Source of the DNA: Glandiceps talaboti
Lineage: Eukaryota > Hemichordata > Enteropneusta > Spengelidae
DNA length: 64,000 nt
Assembly: GCF_964340395.1 (NCBI RefSeq)
Contig: NC_135549.1
Location: forward strand, 24,430,342-24,494,341
Direction of reading: 5' to 3'
The notes beneath the pieces are model-generated. The model had not been told where the DNA came from, made no database searches, and saw nothing but the letters and a program-made list of their open reading frames with translations. The stretch's first letter is position 1, and each line of letters starts with the position of its first letter. Below, piece by piece: positions 46,796 through 56,761 of this stretch. Position numbers and translations under genes: made by a program.

Positions 46796-49700
46796 GATGA
46801 AGAGAAAAAGAGGACTGAGAGTTGGTAAGTGTATATAGACAAGTGAAATATCAGTGAATGGCATCATATAGCGACTGATGAATTCTTAACTCTTTTTGGA
46901 GATAGTTACCAGTTTCTGAATAGTTTTTTAGAAGAGGCCGGTAACTTTTGATAAGGGTGACCCTATTCTTTTTTCTGTTTCTCATCACTAGACCGACCCA
47001 AATTTTCATATCCCCCCCCCCACCTTTTTGTTTTTGCCCATCCTTAATGTTTTGCAGAAAAAGCCCCTTCTATGGCAACAATAAAACAAGTGTCTGGACT
47101 GTCGTCATCTAGTCATGGCACTTGTTCACGACCAGAACACTTCTTTCATGACGGAAGTGGGTGGGGCTGACAACATGCCAATTGTGTATAGAAGCTTGGA
47201 AAGGGCTTGTTACTAAGAAACCAATAAAAAGAAGATAGAGAGGAGGAAAAGGGGTGACAGGCAAACATGAACAATATGATATTTTATTTTTTAAAAACAA
47301 AATCGACCGACCGACCCATAGTTGCCATGAAAAAGTAATGAAAAATGTATTTTAAAAAAGTAGGGGCACCCTAAGCTCAAAATAATGGCTATATTGTTTG
47401 ATTGTACATCTGTTTGGTTGGATTACTATCCCACCTTCTCTTTACGTAAAATCTTTAGTGATTTTGGCATAGACAGCTAGAGTATGTAGGTTGTGTAACA
47501 AAACAATGCTTGAATTTATCTAAATGGATTTCTACTTCATGTTACCAGGGTTCTGAAAAACGTTAGCAAAAACAATTTATGAGTGCATTGACTCCATTGT
47601 TTACACCATGTATAATGAATGCAGTTTTGTAGTTTGTATGTTAAAACAGCTGTCATTACTACAAGATTTAATTCCATTAACTTGCTCTAGCTGTCCAACA
47701 GCTTTTAGAGTCAAACATCAAATTACCGTCGTCTCCTAGCAACAGCTCTAGTAAATAAAGAGATTACTCAGCCACACTCAGTTGTATTGGTTTCAGTTTT
47801 TTGCCACACTGCGGTTGCAAATAGCTTTTTTGGAGTCCTAAAAAATAAAGATCCAACAAAATGTCTTCCAGGCAAACTGTAAATTCAAATGAAAGTGAAC
47901 TCAGCTCTCAGTTGAAGGTACAGATGACGAAAAATGTTGAACTTCAAAATGCCAAAATGAAGACGGAACTAGCACTCCATGAAAGAATAGAAGCATTGAA
48001 GTTACTTGGCGAGACCAACAAGAGACTGCAAGCAGATGTGAACACCTCTAGGAACAACTCACAGAAGGTCCTCAGACTGTTTGACAAGAAAGCTAAGGAA
48101 GGTAGGACAGCTTTTTTGGGGTTGTAAAACATTGGTTTGGGGTTTGGTTTCTATGGAAATGTTTAGATTCAATGATAATCTTACATATATTTAGATATTT
48201 GTAAGTCCAGGACTAGACTTGAAAGCAAAAACCACCAGCAACATTTTAATTATCCTGCGTGTTTGTTTGTTTGCTTATTCGTTTGTTTGTTTGTTTGTTT
48301 GTTTGTTTGTGGTGTTGAAGGTCTACTTCTTTATTTTTATTTATTGAACAATATGATGCATGTTGAACTTATGTGATATTGATATTATCTTGATAAGTAA
48401 ATCACATTGCCGTCTCTCTAAAAAAATATGATATATTATACAGTTTTGTTTAAACTATACCAATGTCCCCTACATTTGTAAATAATTATCACACCAAAGG
48501 TGTAATGATACAATGTCCCTCTCTTCTGTAGCCAATTACATGACATGTGCTGAAGTATTTTAACATTAAACTTTCTGTCAGCATTTCTTTGAAATTGTCC
48601 ACAGAAAGTTCATAAATAAGTGATAATAAAGAGCTTAGCTGATACAATTTCATCAGTATTTACAAATTGTACAACTTATTCTGTTAGTAAGTAAGTTGAC
48701 GGAGTTTCATACAGTTTAGAACTAATGAAGATGTTGCTGCACGTGATGATAACATGAATATTTTTTAATTACATGTACTACTATTTTATCAGTAGAGCTA
48801 TGAGGATAAAACAGGATAACTCTTTATACGCAGGATTTACTTTTCCAATATCTCTGACCGACAGCTGTTTTTTTTTACCCCCAAAATTTCAATCCTAATC
48901 CGACATGTGACCTTTCATTTTGTAACTAAAATGATTAAACTGACAGGGATATTTTGTCTGAATCCATGAAGTTGTTATACTCTGTACAACAAAAAGTGAA
49001 GAATCTTAAAACATACATGAACAAAAAGACATTGTTGTAATTGAAAGGCTTTCACACAAATATTGACTTAATCTTTTTTTAACAGAGTAGGGGAATAATG
49101 AGAATTAGAAAGTAACCAATATACAAATGTATTATACATACAACATAATTTGGATAATGTGAATGCTACAATGTATGTATAGTTTCCCACATGTTATCAT
49201 ATAGCATGGTGGGGACCTTTATTAATGTATGGCGTACTCAGGTAAATTTTAGACGACTTACTACTCATAACAAAGAGATTTGTACATGTATTACTACATA
49301 CATGTAGTATTGTACACCTGCGACATATCTGTATATGAAAAATGCTGATGAGGAGAGCCACTTAAACTGGCTATAACAACAGGTGAAAGATTTGCTCGGT
49401 TGAACACTCTCATTTATATGCACTATAGTATTGACTCTAGGTTGTAATTGTATATATATATATATGTCTTTCATTGCTAGAAACTTGTCTCAGCATCTTA
49501 CAGAATTTAATTATTAATAACTAAAATTCATTTGTATATAAAATAATCACGAACAAGTGTTTGAGCAATGTATTGCATTCTGTTGTGTTTGTTTTGAAAA
49601 AGTTTTCTGAGAAAATTTGTGTAATCAAATATGTCAAAATGAAAGGAATTTGAATCTCTATGGGGCAAATGAATCTACCTCAAATATAATATGATATGGT

Positions 49701-52700
49701 CCTTAACATGTGTCCAGAGTGTTACATGTACTGGTAACTAATACTTTCAAAAATTCTGTATTAGTTCAGACTATTACATGAATAGTAGGATCTGAATGAT
49801 GTACTAGCAGTGATGTCATACTTGTACTTGTAGTGATGTCGTGTAGTCTGTCGACAGTCGCTTGCGCCTTTTTTTCCTACGTCTTATCTAAACTCTGATC
49901 CGGTGCAACACTATTATAATCACATACTGATATCGAGGGCCGAAGGCCCAATCGGGCCTTCGGCCTTCGATCACTCGGGCCTTCGGCCCTTGATATCGGT
50001 TTGCGATTAGACTAGTGTTGCGCCGGATCGGAGTTTAGATAAAACGTAGGTAAAAACAGGCGTGAGCGACTGTCGACAGTCTAGTATAACATATGATGTA
50101 ATCTAAGCTGAAATCCACTACTATTTACACATAACTTAAACGTCATTCCAAGTGTATTTTGTATCTTTGCTGTTCAGCTGAGAAGAGACTGACAGAGATG
50201 GAGGATGAATTAAAGAGATCCCAAGAAGTGTCCAAGAAATATCAAGATCTTTATGAAGCTGAGAAGAGAAAGAATGTGACCAAAGCAAACACAGGACAAA
50301 ATCACTCAGAAACACAAGGGTAAGAAATATGTTTAATTAACTCTGTTGTGCTTTTTATTCAGGAATAAGTAGATTTATCCCCTGGGTAACTAACAGGTAT
50401 TCAGACTCTATACTGTATGACTCAGAGTTGATGTAAAAAAACAAGCATGTAACATGCCTAGAGTCAAATAGACACAAGCTGAGTTTATGCTCTTTGGGGG
50501 TGTAATTTTATTTAAAAGATATTTACTAAATTTTACTTACTGAAGCAAAGCGTCACTTGCAATTGACTGAACTCAACCTGATACTGAAATACAACTTGTA
50601 AACTATCCGATGACAGGAAGATTAAGTTTTGACCAAGTTTTACGCCAGCTTAACCCTCTCAGTGTGAATTCATTTAGGTGTACACACAAAACAGAGAATC
50701 TGATGGTTGTTGTTTTTTTTTTATACCAATCACAGTAAAATAGATTTATATTTTATGAAATTTTTTACAGTGACAGCAAAGATGGTGTTGATGATGAGGA
50801 AGAAGATGAAGAAGAAGGAGAAGAAGACAAAGATGGAAGTGATAAAAAAGACAGAAAGAAAAGAGCATCATCGGCAAAACAAAAAGTCTCAGTGTCATAT
50901 TCAGACTTACAGAGAAAATACCAGGTAAGAAAGGTTGTGTGCATTAATTTAGGTATATTTATGTTTATCGGGCCATTGAGGGCATCATTTAAAAAAAAAA
51001 CATTTTTATCGGCAGATTCTAGAAATATGATGTCAGTTGGTTGATGAGATACATAAAAAAAAATGTTTTTACAAATATTTAGGGTTGGAGGCTTAAACCT
51101 TGGTCAGTCAGGTATCGGAAGTATACAATTTTTTTTTTATTTGGTCTTATGTGTTTCTCTTTGTTTATTAAAGACCTTATTAGATGAGAATGGTGCCCTG
51201 AAAGAAGACACCAAGAGATTGAAATATGAGAATGAAGATTTATACAAACGTGCCAAGGAAGCTGGAAGTTGTCTACAAATTCTAAAGGTAAATTAAATAA
51301 AGAATGGTCTTCTTGATATGAAAGACAATAAATGAAAATATATCATATAGTAGCTAGAAATAATGAGTTTTTGAATTATGTAATTTTGATTTGTATGGTA
51401 TGTTATATTACTTAATTTGAGCAATTACAAACGAACTACTAATTTAAATCCTGAGTTGACTTCTATTTCTATGTGCCGACAGTCAAAAGGGTAAACTTTT
51501 TAATTTAGACCACATCAGCATTAATCACAGGAAACTGATTGTTTAAGTACAAACACTAATTTCCTATATGACCATTATTTGATACATTTTATATGCAATG
51601 CAGCAACACCAGTGTTGATGCTTGCTGAAACTTGGAAGTAGAGTGGTGATTTCCTGTGAAATTTTTAAAGCTTTTTTTTTTTTATGACAAGAAAACTGTC
51701 ATTGCAAGGACAAACTAAAAGTATATACTATAAGAACATATGCATAAATGGCACCACCACTGACATACATTGGCGATCATATGGGCTACTCTAGTTACAG
51801 TTATCTGTGAAAATGTTAATGTTAGTTTTAAAAAAAGCCCAAGCAGACTTATTTCTGCTTTTAGTACAGTTATATATTGATTACTGCTATCTTAAAATTG
51901 GATTTTGTGAATAAAAATAACTTCTCAGTAACTTATTCAACTTTGGAAGTCCTACTGCTCTTGGCAATTGATCGGCCATTTTTGGGATTCATGCAAGGGT
52001 TTATTTAAGGGAAAACCTTTGATTATGACTTCACATTTTCCACCATCTTGTTGTCTTGACAAATACAAAGACTGCAAAGAGATTGTGGTAATATTGTGAT
52101 GTCATCACCAGAGTTTTCCATAAACCCTTCCATTGCCGGAAATATTCAAAATGGCTGAACACCTTTTTAAATGCAGTAGGACTTCTTTACAAGATTTCAA
52201 AGTTTTGTAAGTTACTAAAGTACTATATTATCACCCCAAATCATATTATAAGTTAATAGTAGTAATCAACACAAAAGTACTAAAGGCAGAAATAAGCCTG
52301 ACTGGACATTTCCTTTAAGAAATTCCTCCCTTGAGTTGTTACGGGTTAGTGATATAAAAAGGTTGTAATACATGGCAATCAGCCAGTACTTAAGAATTAT
52401 TCATATTGATAACAGAGACACCAAAACTTCGATAATTATTTGCCTTTATCTGCAGAGTCAAGTGGCAACCAGCTTTGCTGACAGAGAAAAGTTACAGAAA
52501 CAGTTACGAAAGCAAAAACTAGAGGTGAGTTGATGGTAAGACTGATATTATAAAGGCCAGGCTACATGGGGCAAGTTGATGAGTAATTTGTCACATGCAA
52601 CAAGACAAGCAACTATGACTGATGAGTATGTACATGGGGAAATACATTGAGAAGCAACTTGCAACAAATTGCAGAAAATCATACGTCTGGTGATGACGTC

Positions 52701-54871
52701 GCAAGGCCCTGTGATTATGTACACAGAGGAATTAATTGTATGCAATGAATTGCTTAGTGCATTGCTCACCAAATTACCTCATATATCTCAGACTTTAGAT
52801 ACAAAGTGTCATTCAGCCCTAATCCAACTTCTCGTTATAACTGTAGTTTTCTATACATCTGTGTTGCAAAGATGAAAATATTTAGCCCCCCCCTTGCCTT
52901 GAATTGATGACTATAATATCAAATTCAGAACAGATTTCAGTGCATCTAAGGGCAATAGCCTTGACTTTGTGAAAAGAACTTTTTGAGACAATAACATGAA
53001 AGCAAGTCCCTGAGTTAAAGTAGCACAAGCTGAGTTTATAACCTGTTTACTCAAGTGAAAATACTTTAAAAAACTTTGATTAAACTGTTCTAGTAAAATG
53101 TTAATGTCGATGCATGCTTACTATATGACATTATAATTGTGTTCTGGCATTGTTAGAACAGTTGATTACACAGGGAGTTCCTGTACATTTGTTCATGTAT
53201 GAAAATTACATTATTGGATCATTTATAAGTTATATCTTAATACCAGGTTTGAGTTCAGTCAGTTGTCAAGTGATGGTTAAGTACACATCAGTAAATACAA
53301 TACTTTGAGTACCTTTTAATATGCAGAAAAATATACAAAACTCAGCATGTGCCCCTTTATTAAACTAGATATACCAACAATGTCAAACTATTGTGTATTA
53401 CTTTTTCCCCTTCTATACAGCAACAAAAGTTAGAGAGATCAATGACAAGGCAAGTGAAGGAATGGATAGAAGACAAGAAACAACAACACAGGGAAGAAGA
53501 AGAATATAGATGGAGTCAAGTAAGAATTCACCTTTTAACTTCCAAGAAAAGAGGAACTGTTTCAGATGTTTAAAGGCCTTTTAGACTTTAGATTGGGGTC
53601 AAAATTTAGATGCGAAAAAAAAAAAAAAATTGTGTGTTTCTGATAACATGGCCTCAGAAAATAGGGTAGGTAGGTCAGGATTTAATTTATGTTTAGTTTG
53701 ATGAAATATTTACAGACATCGCCTGGGAAAGAAACAGACGTGATGAAGGTCAAGAAGACAAAGAATTTTTTATCTTTTTGTTTGAATGTTTAAAAGAAAT
53801 GTTTAGGGTCGGAGGCTTAAACAATGGTCAGTCGGGTTATCGGAAACACACAATTTTTGTTGTTTTGCCTTATATGGTTGAGCTGTTAAATAAAGTTTGT
53901 CAAGAATAAAATATTGACTGTATGCTATCCCTATGGCTTCACTGATTAGTAGCACTAATGCAATGGCCCAGGATTAAAACTTAGCCCTTTAAGTTTTCAA
54001 AAATAATATTTGACATGATTAGACCTACGTGTACTTTTGTCTGTGTCTGTGTCTGTGTCTATTGTTCTTAAAGGCCCATGTTTCTGTCCCAGGTCATCAC
54101 ATTAGTGATATCTTAATAAAGATTACATGAGATCATTGTTTTGTTCTGGACCAATCCTATAGCTCTTCCAAACTACATGTACTGCATTTCATGATCACAT
54201 GGAGATTTTAATGCTAATCTGAAATGGGCCTTTAATATACAAAATGTACCATGGTGATCACTGATGAGGTAGGGGTGGTGGGGATGGGGATGGGGTGGAC
54301 AGTAGGTGTTAATCCTTACACCTCATTTATACCTTTTGTTTGTATACCACAGTGATCCCTGATGTTGGGGTAGGGGTGGTGTGTGTTAAGTCTAACACCT
54401 CACTCCCACCAGTTTTAATCATAGACAGTGGAGGGCTCTATGTCTTAATCAGAGATAGAGTTCAAGTAAGGACAATGTGAAATTGCATTCAGACAGATGT
54501 GGCCACACTTTACAGAAAACTGAAATATCATAAATTACAATTTCTGTTTTGAAATTTGAAACAAATTGAGGTAAAGGCCTAAGTCAGTTTAATGGATCAC
54601 TTCAGACAGAGTGTTCACATTTTTGATGGATTCAAATTTTTAAAAAGTGTAACAGGATTTTACTTTGTTTTAAATATAAATTGACTGACTGCTCTACCCC
54701 CCTACTCAAATCCTTGCACAGATCCCTCCTGAATCCCTGCTTTAATTTGCCTTTCAGATCAACCCTGTGTCGGCTTCAGGAGCAGAGAAAAGAACCTATG
54801 TACATCCAGTGACAAAACAGGAAGATACACCTAGGGATATACCAGTAGCACAGTGGGCAGACAGTCATTGA
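38612..54871 (+). CDS. Ten-exon coiled-coil protein (about 415 aa)
   Basis: Exons inferred from reading frame and GT-AG sites: 38612-38656, 39630-39785, 46700-46824, 47872-48101, 50178-50319, 50771-50924, 51174-51287, 52456-52524, 53421-53519, 54758-54871 (TGA). All phases join without a frameshift. The product starts MASESASQSINGRIQ. It has heptad-like helices over about residues 70-230 and 275-378, an 11-glutamine run at 89-99, and a very acidic stretch (DDEEEDEEEGEEDKDG, about 240-255) followed by basic KKDRKKR. The tail ends VAQWADSH. There is no signal peptide or membrane segment, so it is probably cytosolic or nuclear, as a scaffold or cytoskeletal coiled coil. I cannot name the family with confidence. 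A faint resemblance to CCDC89-type proteins (ENGALKEDTKRLKYENEDLY) is only an impression. Internal exon phases are 0,0,2,1,2,0,0,0,0. Confidence 0.82.
39774..40231. repeat. 42-bp minisatellite made of the exon-2 donor site (11 units)
   Basis: The unit ACAAACTTACAGGTAATGTG plus TACATTTCATCACAATATTGCA starts at 39774 and recurs every 42 bp to 40194; the last unit is partial. The first unit spans the end of exon 2 (CTTACAG, 39785) and its donor (GTAATG). Ten of the eleven units keep AG followed by GT. One (40152) has AGATAATG and cannot be a donor. Because 42 is a multiple of three, the exon-2 frame stays open through the array to a stop at 40278-40280. Confidence 0.95.
40310..40865. repeat. Degenerate array with acceptor-like ATTTCAG motifs (intron 2)
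   Basis: Imperfect units of about 60-80 bp containing ATAACCYAATRTSAATTTCAG, ATATCACAAAAAATAC and AGATATTTT. TTTCAG occurs near 40497, 40634, 40663, 40724, 40776 and 40824. A hairpin (40510-40595) interrupts the array. Confidence 0.6.
40510..40595. other. Imperfect hairpin, about 32-bp arms, 19-nt loop
   Basis: The left arm (ATATTGCTGCGTCAG, AAGGTC, TCTGC) pairs with the right arm (GCAGA, GACCTT, CTGACGCAATAT) with two internal loops. Size and shape resemble a pre-microRNA or a decayed MITE. Which one cannot be decided here. Confidence 0.45.
41283..43596 (+). mobile_element. 2.3-kb inverted-ended element, copy A (intron 2)
   Basis: The left end TAGCTCCGCTG (41286) is mirrored by the right end CAGCGGAGCTA (43574). 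A second copy in reverse orientation is at 60931-62729. Shared blocks include AGCGAAAGCTGAAAGCG near the left end, GATCTGTGCCATTTTCAATT, GACAGGCGCCGGTCAC, GCCGTACGGAAACTAAGATG and TTCTGACCGATAGGTCGC. Copy A has extra sequence (about 42690-43005) that creates an internal inverted repeat, with CCATACGTTACAGTGGTAAC at 42620 against GTTACCACTGTAACGTATGG at 43010. No transposase frame, so non-autonomous. Confidence 0.75.
43597..44647. other. Intron 2 sequence with TA microsatellite
   Basis: Unremarkable AT-rich intron sequence. TA runs are at 44505-44535 and 44610-44647. I see no exon. Confidence 0.4.
45022..45245. repeat. Long foldback palindrome inside the hAT fragment
   Basis: Arms of about 80 bp near-perfect identity run from GGCTGGTTTTCCTG (45060) through ACGAAAAAGACGC to CAGGAAAACCAGCC (45209). 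Less exact extensions carry TACGAGTG on both sides. The centre is CCCCGGGGG and GCCCGGGGG separated by a short A-run. Confidence 0.85.
45247..45516 (+). pseudogene. N-terminal fragment of a hAT-type transposase (TTF-like zinc finger)
   Basis: The open frame reads KKRKCSILDYCTK, an acidic SEDEEW segment, then RKFQNNWLAMYGSFLRHD and GEMICYLRRN. The order K-R-x-SIL, RKFQxxWLxxYxxFLRxD, GxMxC fits the start of ZNF862 / KIAA1586-like domesticated or active hAT proteins with a TTF-type zinc finger. There is no ATG at the expected place, the second cysteine of the usual C-x2-C is an arginine (CYLR), and the frame stops after 30 further codons. It is therefore a dead fragment. Confidence 0.5.
45666..45719. 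repeat. (TG)n microsatellite
   Basis: Uninterrupted TG run of about 44 bp preceded by TATATA. Confidence 0.95.
46825..47871. other. Intron 3
   Basis: Bounded by GTAAGT at 46825 and TTCCAG at 47871. About 46930-47340 contains two facing ACCGACCCA-bearing segments and a C-run, possibly a decayed element. No additional exon is seen. Confidence 0.6.
48102..50177. other. Intron 4
   Basis: Bounded by GTAGGA and GTTCAG. It contains a GTTT microsatellite (48262-48310) and the palindromic element at 49844-50083. Otherwise featureless. Confidence 0.6.
49844..50083. mobile_element. 240-bp palindromic foldback element (intron 4)
   Basis: The left end TAGTCTGTCGACAGTCGC is mirrored by GCGACTGTCGACAGTCTA at the right end. 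Similarity continues inward through TTATCTAAACTC, GATCCGG and GCAACACTA on both arms. The centre is a cluster of GGGCCTTCGGCC-type repeats in both orientations. It is expected to form a strong hairpin or cruciform. No target duplication is evident. Confidence 0.82.
51288..52455. other. Intron 7
   Basis: Bounded by GTAAAT and CTGCAG. The interior has a pyrimidine run at 51671-51682 and no other recognised feature. Confidence 0.55.
53520..54757. other. Intron 9
   Basis: Bounded by GTAAGA and TTTCAG. It holds a short dispersed repeat at 53800-53865 (TTTAGGGTCGG family), and two related blocks at about 54235-54325 and 54340-54410 (ACCA/ACCACAGTGATC, GTAGGGGTGGT, ACACCTCA). Confidence 0.55.
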
Positions 54872-55460
54872 TTTCAACAGCACTAACCTGGTCCAGTTGG
54901 GTCACAACCCTCATTTTGAACAGCACAAACCAATGGGAAGATATAGTGTGATCTGGGGGAACACTGATGGTGATTTCAACAGCACAAGCCTGATTGATTT
55001 GGAAGACATGTAAAGGTCTTCCACTGAGAAGATATTCACTAATTTCAACAGCATATACATTCTTTGGGGAGGAAATGTGGTATGATTTTCGCTGCAATGC
55101 CTTGCTTTCAAGATAAAAAGGACAGTGTTCAACCTTATTCATTTCACTGAAATAAGCAACACGACCCCAGTTTTGTGGTGGTCAAGTGAAAAGAGCAAAT
55201 TCTTTTTTGTGCCAAGATAAATGTTTTGTCTTTTTTAAAAAAGGAAATAAGTGAAATATTGTGCCAAGACATGGTCATGTGAAAGTTGTGGCCTTTAGTG
55301 TTTATGTTTGAGGTTGAAAAAAAACACACATTGTAGTGATGTGTACAACAATATTGTTTTTAGTAGCCATGACTCCCTACTCATGATACACACAAGTTTG
55401 GAATTATTATATTATGCTGTGTAAAGGATGAAAAATTTAGGTTTATTGATGCCTTCTTTT
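54872..55460. other. Probable 3' UTR of the coiled-coil gene
   Basis: Begins with three to four degenerate copies of a roughly 60-70 bp block containing GATTTCAACAGCA (54873, 54973, 55033). No polyadenylation site can be chosen with confidence. Confidence 0.4.
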
Positions 55461-55464
55461 CATT

Positions 55465-55725
55465 CCATATATGGCCATAGATGGCGCTCTTCATTTGTTT
55501 GCAACGTAAATCTGAAGTTCTCGTTTGATGCCTTGTCATGTTCCCTGTATGAACAAAGGTGACGCTTATTTGTTTTAAACATATAATTCCTTATTTGACT
55601 CCTTGTCATATTCCATTTATGACAACAGATGACGCTCTTCATTTGTTTCTATCGTAAGCACCAAGTGCATTTTTGTTTACACCTTGCTGTCATTCCATTT
55701 CTGACCACAGATGGCGCTCTTTCAG
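55465..55725. repeat. 75-85 bp tandem repeat carrying AGATGGCGCT motifs
   Basis: Units share TTGTCATATTCCATTTATG-like sequence, then AGATGRCGCTCTT and CATTTGTTT. AGATGGCGCT is at 55479-55488 and CCACAGATGGCGCT at 55705-55718. Two middle units are degraded (GGTGACGCTT, AGATGACGCT). Confidence 0.65.
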
Positions 55726-55839
55726 ATATTTATGTATTTTTACTAAGTTATACTCCACTGTAGTAAGATATTGTATATACAAATATAATGTCGCTCAGTT
55801 TTTCTCTATTTATTAAGAATCTATGTTTTCACTTTTATT

Positions 55840-55947
55840 TAGACTGTAAGATACGTCGTGATGTTCTGCCCTCACCGGCCTCCTCTCTCTCTGGGAGGGG
55901 TTGGCTGATGTGTGAGGGTGCCCCGTCATGGTGTACCTTACAGACTA
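55840..55947. mobile_element. MITE family A, copy 6 (108 bp, perfect 9-bp target duplication)
   Basis: Ends TAGACTGTAAG and CTTACAGACTA. Flanked by ACTTTTATT at 55831-55839 and at 55948-55956. Best-preserved copy of the family. Confidence 0.92.
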
Positions 55948-56148
55948 ACTTTTATTATGTGTAATACATACCTAATATGTTAATTATTGATAAAGTGTAA
56001 ATATTATGATAAACCAGAGATAACCACTTAATTTTCACTACAAATTTTATTTGATGATATGTGTTGAGGAATTACTTCTTGTTTTCAAGATCATTCTTAC
56101 TTGGATACTTTTCAAGACTTTTTAAATGTCTGGTCATTTGCACCCTAA

Positions 56149-56652
56149 TTAAAGTGGCTATAGGGATGAGAAATTGATCTTTAAATCACCTTTGCTATGT
56201 TTTCTACTTTAATAAATGTGAAACAACATAGATACCAAGTCTGTGTTTTAATTCTATAAATAACAAAATACTGAAAAATCACTACCTTTATTTACAATGA
56301 AAACTTTTTACATATTTGAAAGTCTCTTTTTGCAATTTATTGAATTAAAAACATGGACTTTGGTGTGTGTGTGTGTGTCTCTCTCTCTCGCTATCTCTCT
56401 CTCTCTCTCTCTCGCTCTCTCTATTGCGAAAGATTAAGAAATGTGTAAAATATTTGTTATTGTACGTACAATAACAGACTTTTTACACTTGTTTAGCTTT
56501 TTGCAATTTATTGAGTTACAAACTCAGACTTAGTTAATGTTTCACATTGATTTTTCAAGTAGGACATCATGATAAAATTGTTTCATAAATTAAAAAATCC
56601 CCCCCCCCAAAAAAAAAAAATGAAAAAATTCTTGTCCATATGGCTACTTTAA
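56149..56652. mobile_element. MITE family B, copy 2 (504 bp)
   Basis: The left end TTAAAGTGGCTATAGGGATG is mirrored by CCATATGGCTACTTTAA at the right. It shares GTGTAAAATATTTGTTATTG and AATTTATTGAGTTACAAAC with copy 1 at 2877. It carries a GT/CT microsatellite at 56362-56425. Confidence 0.75.
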
Positions 56653-56689
56653 ATTGTAACAGTTCAGTGAGAAAGCGTGCAGAAGTGTC

Positions 56690-56692
<3 letters not shown>

Positions 56693-56760
<68 letters not shown>
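56693..56760. repeat. (TA)n microsatellite
   Basis: About 68 bp of TA. Confidence 0.97.

Positions 56761-56761
<1 letters not shown>

Noticed and set aside
47861-48127. ATG-initiated frame at 47861 as an independent gene start
   Set aside because: The ATG lies in the intron just before an acceptor (TTCCAG at 47871). The conserved coding part joins in phase to the previous exon.
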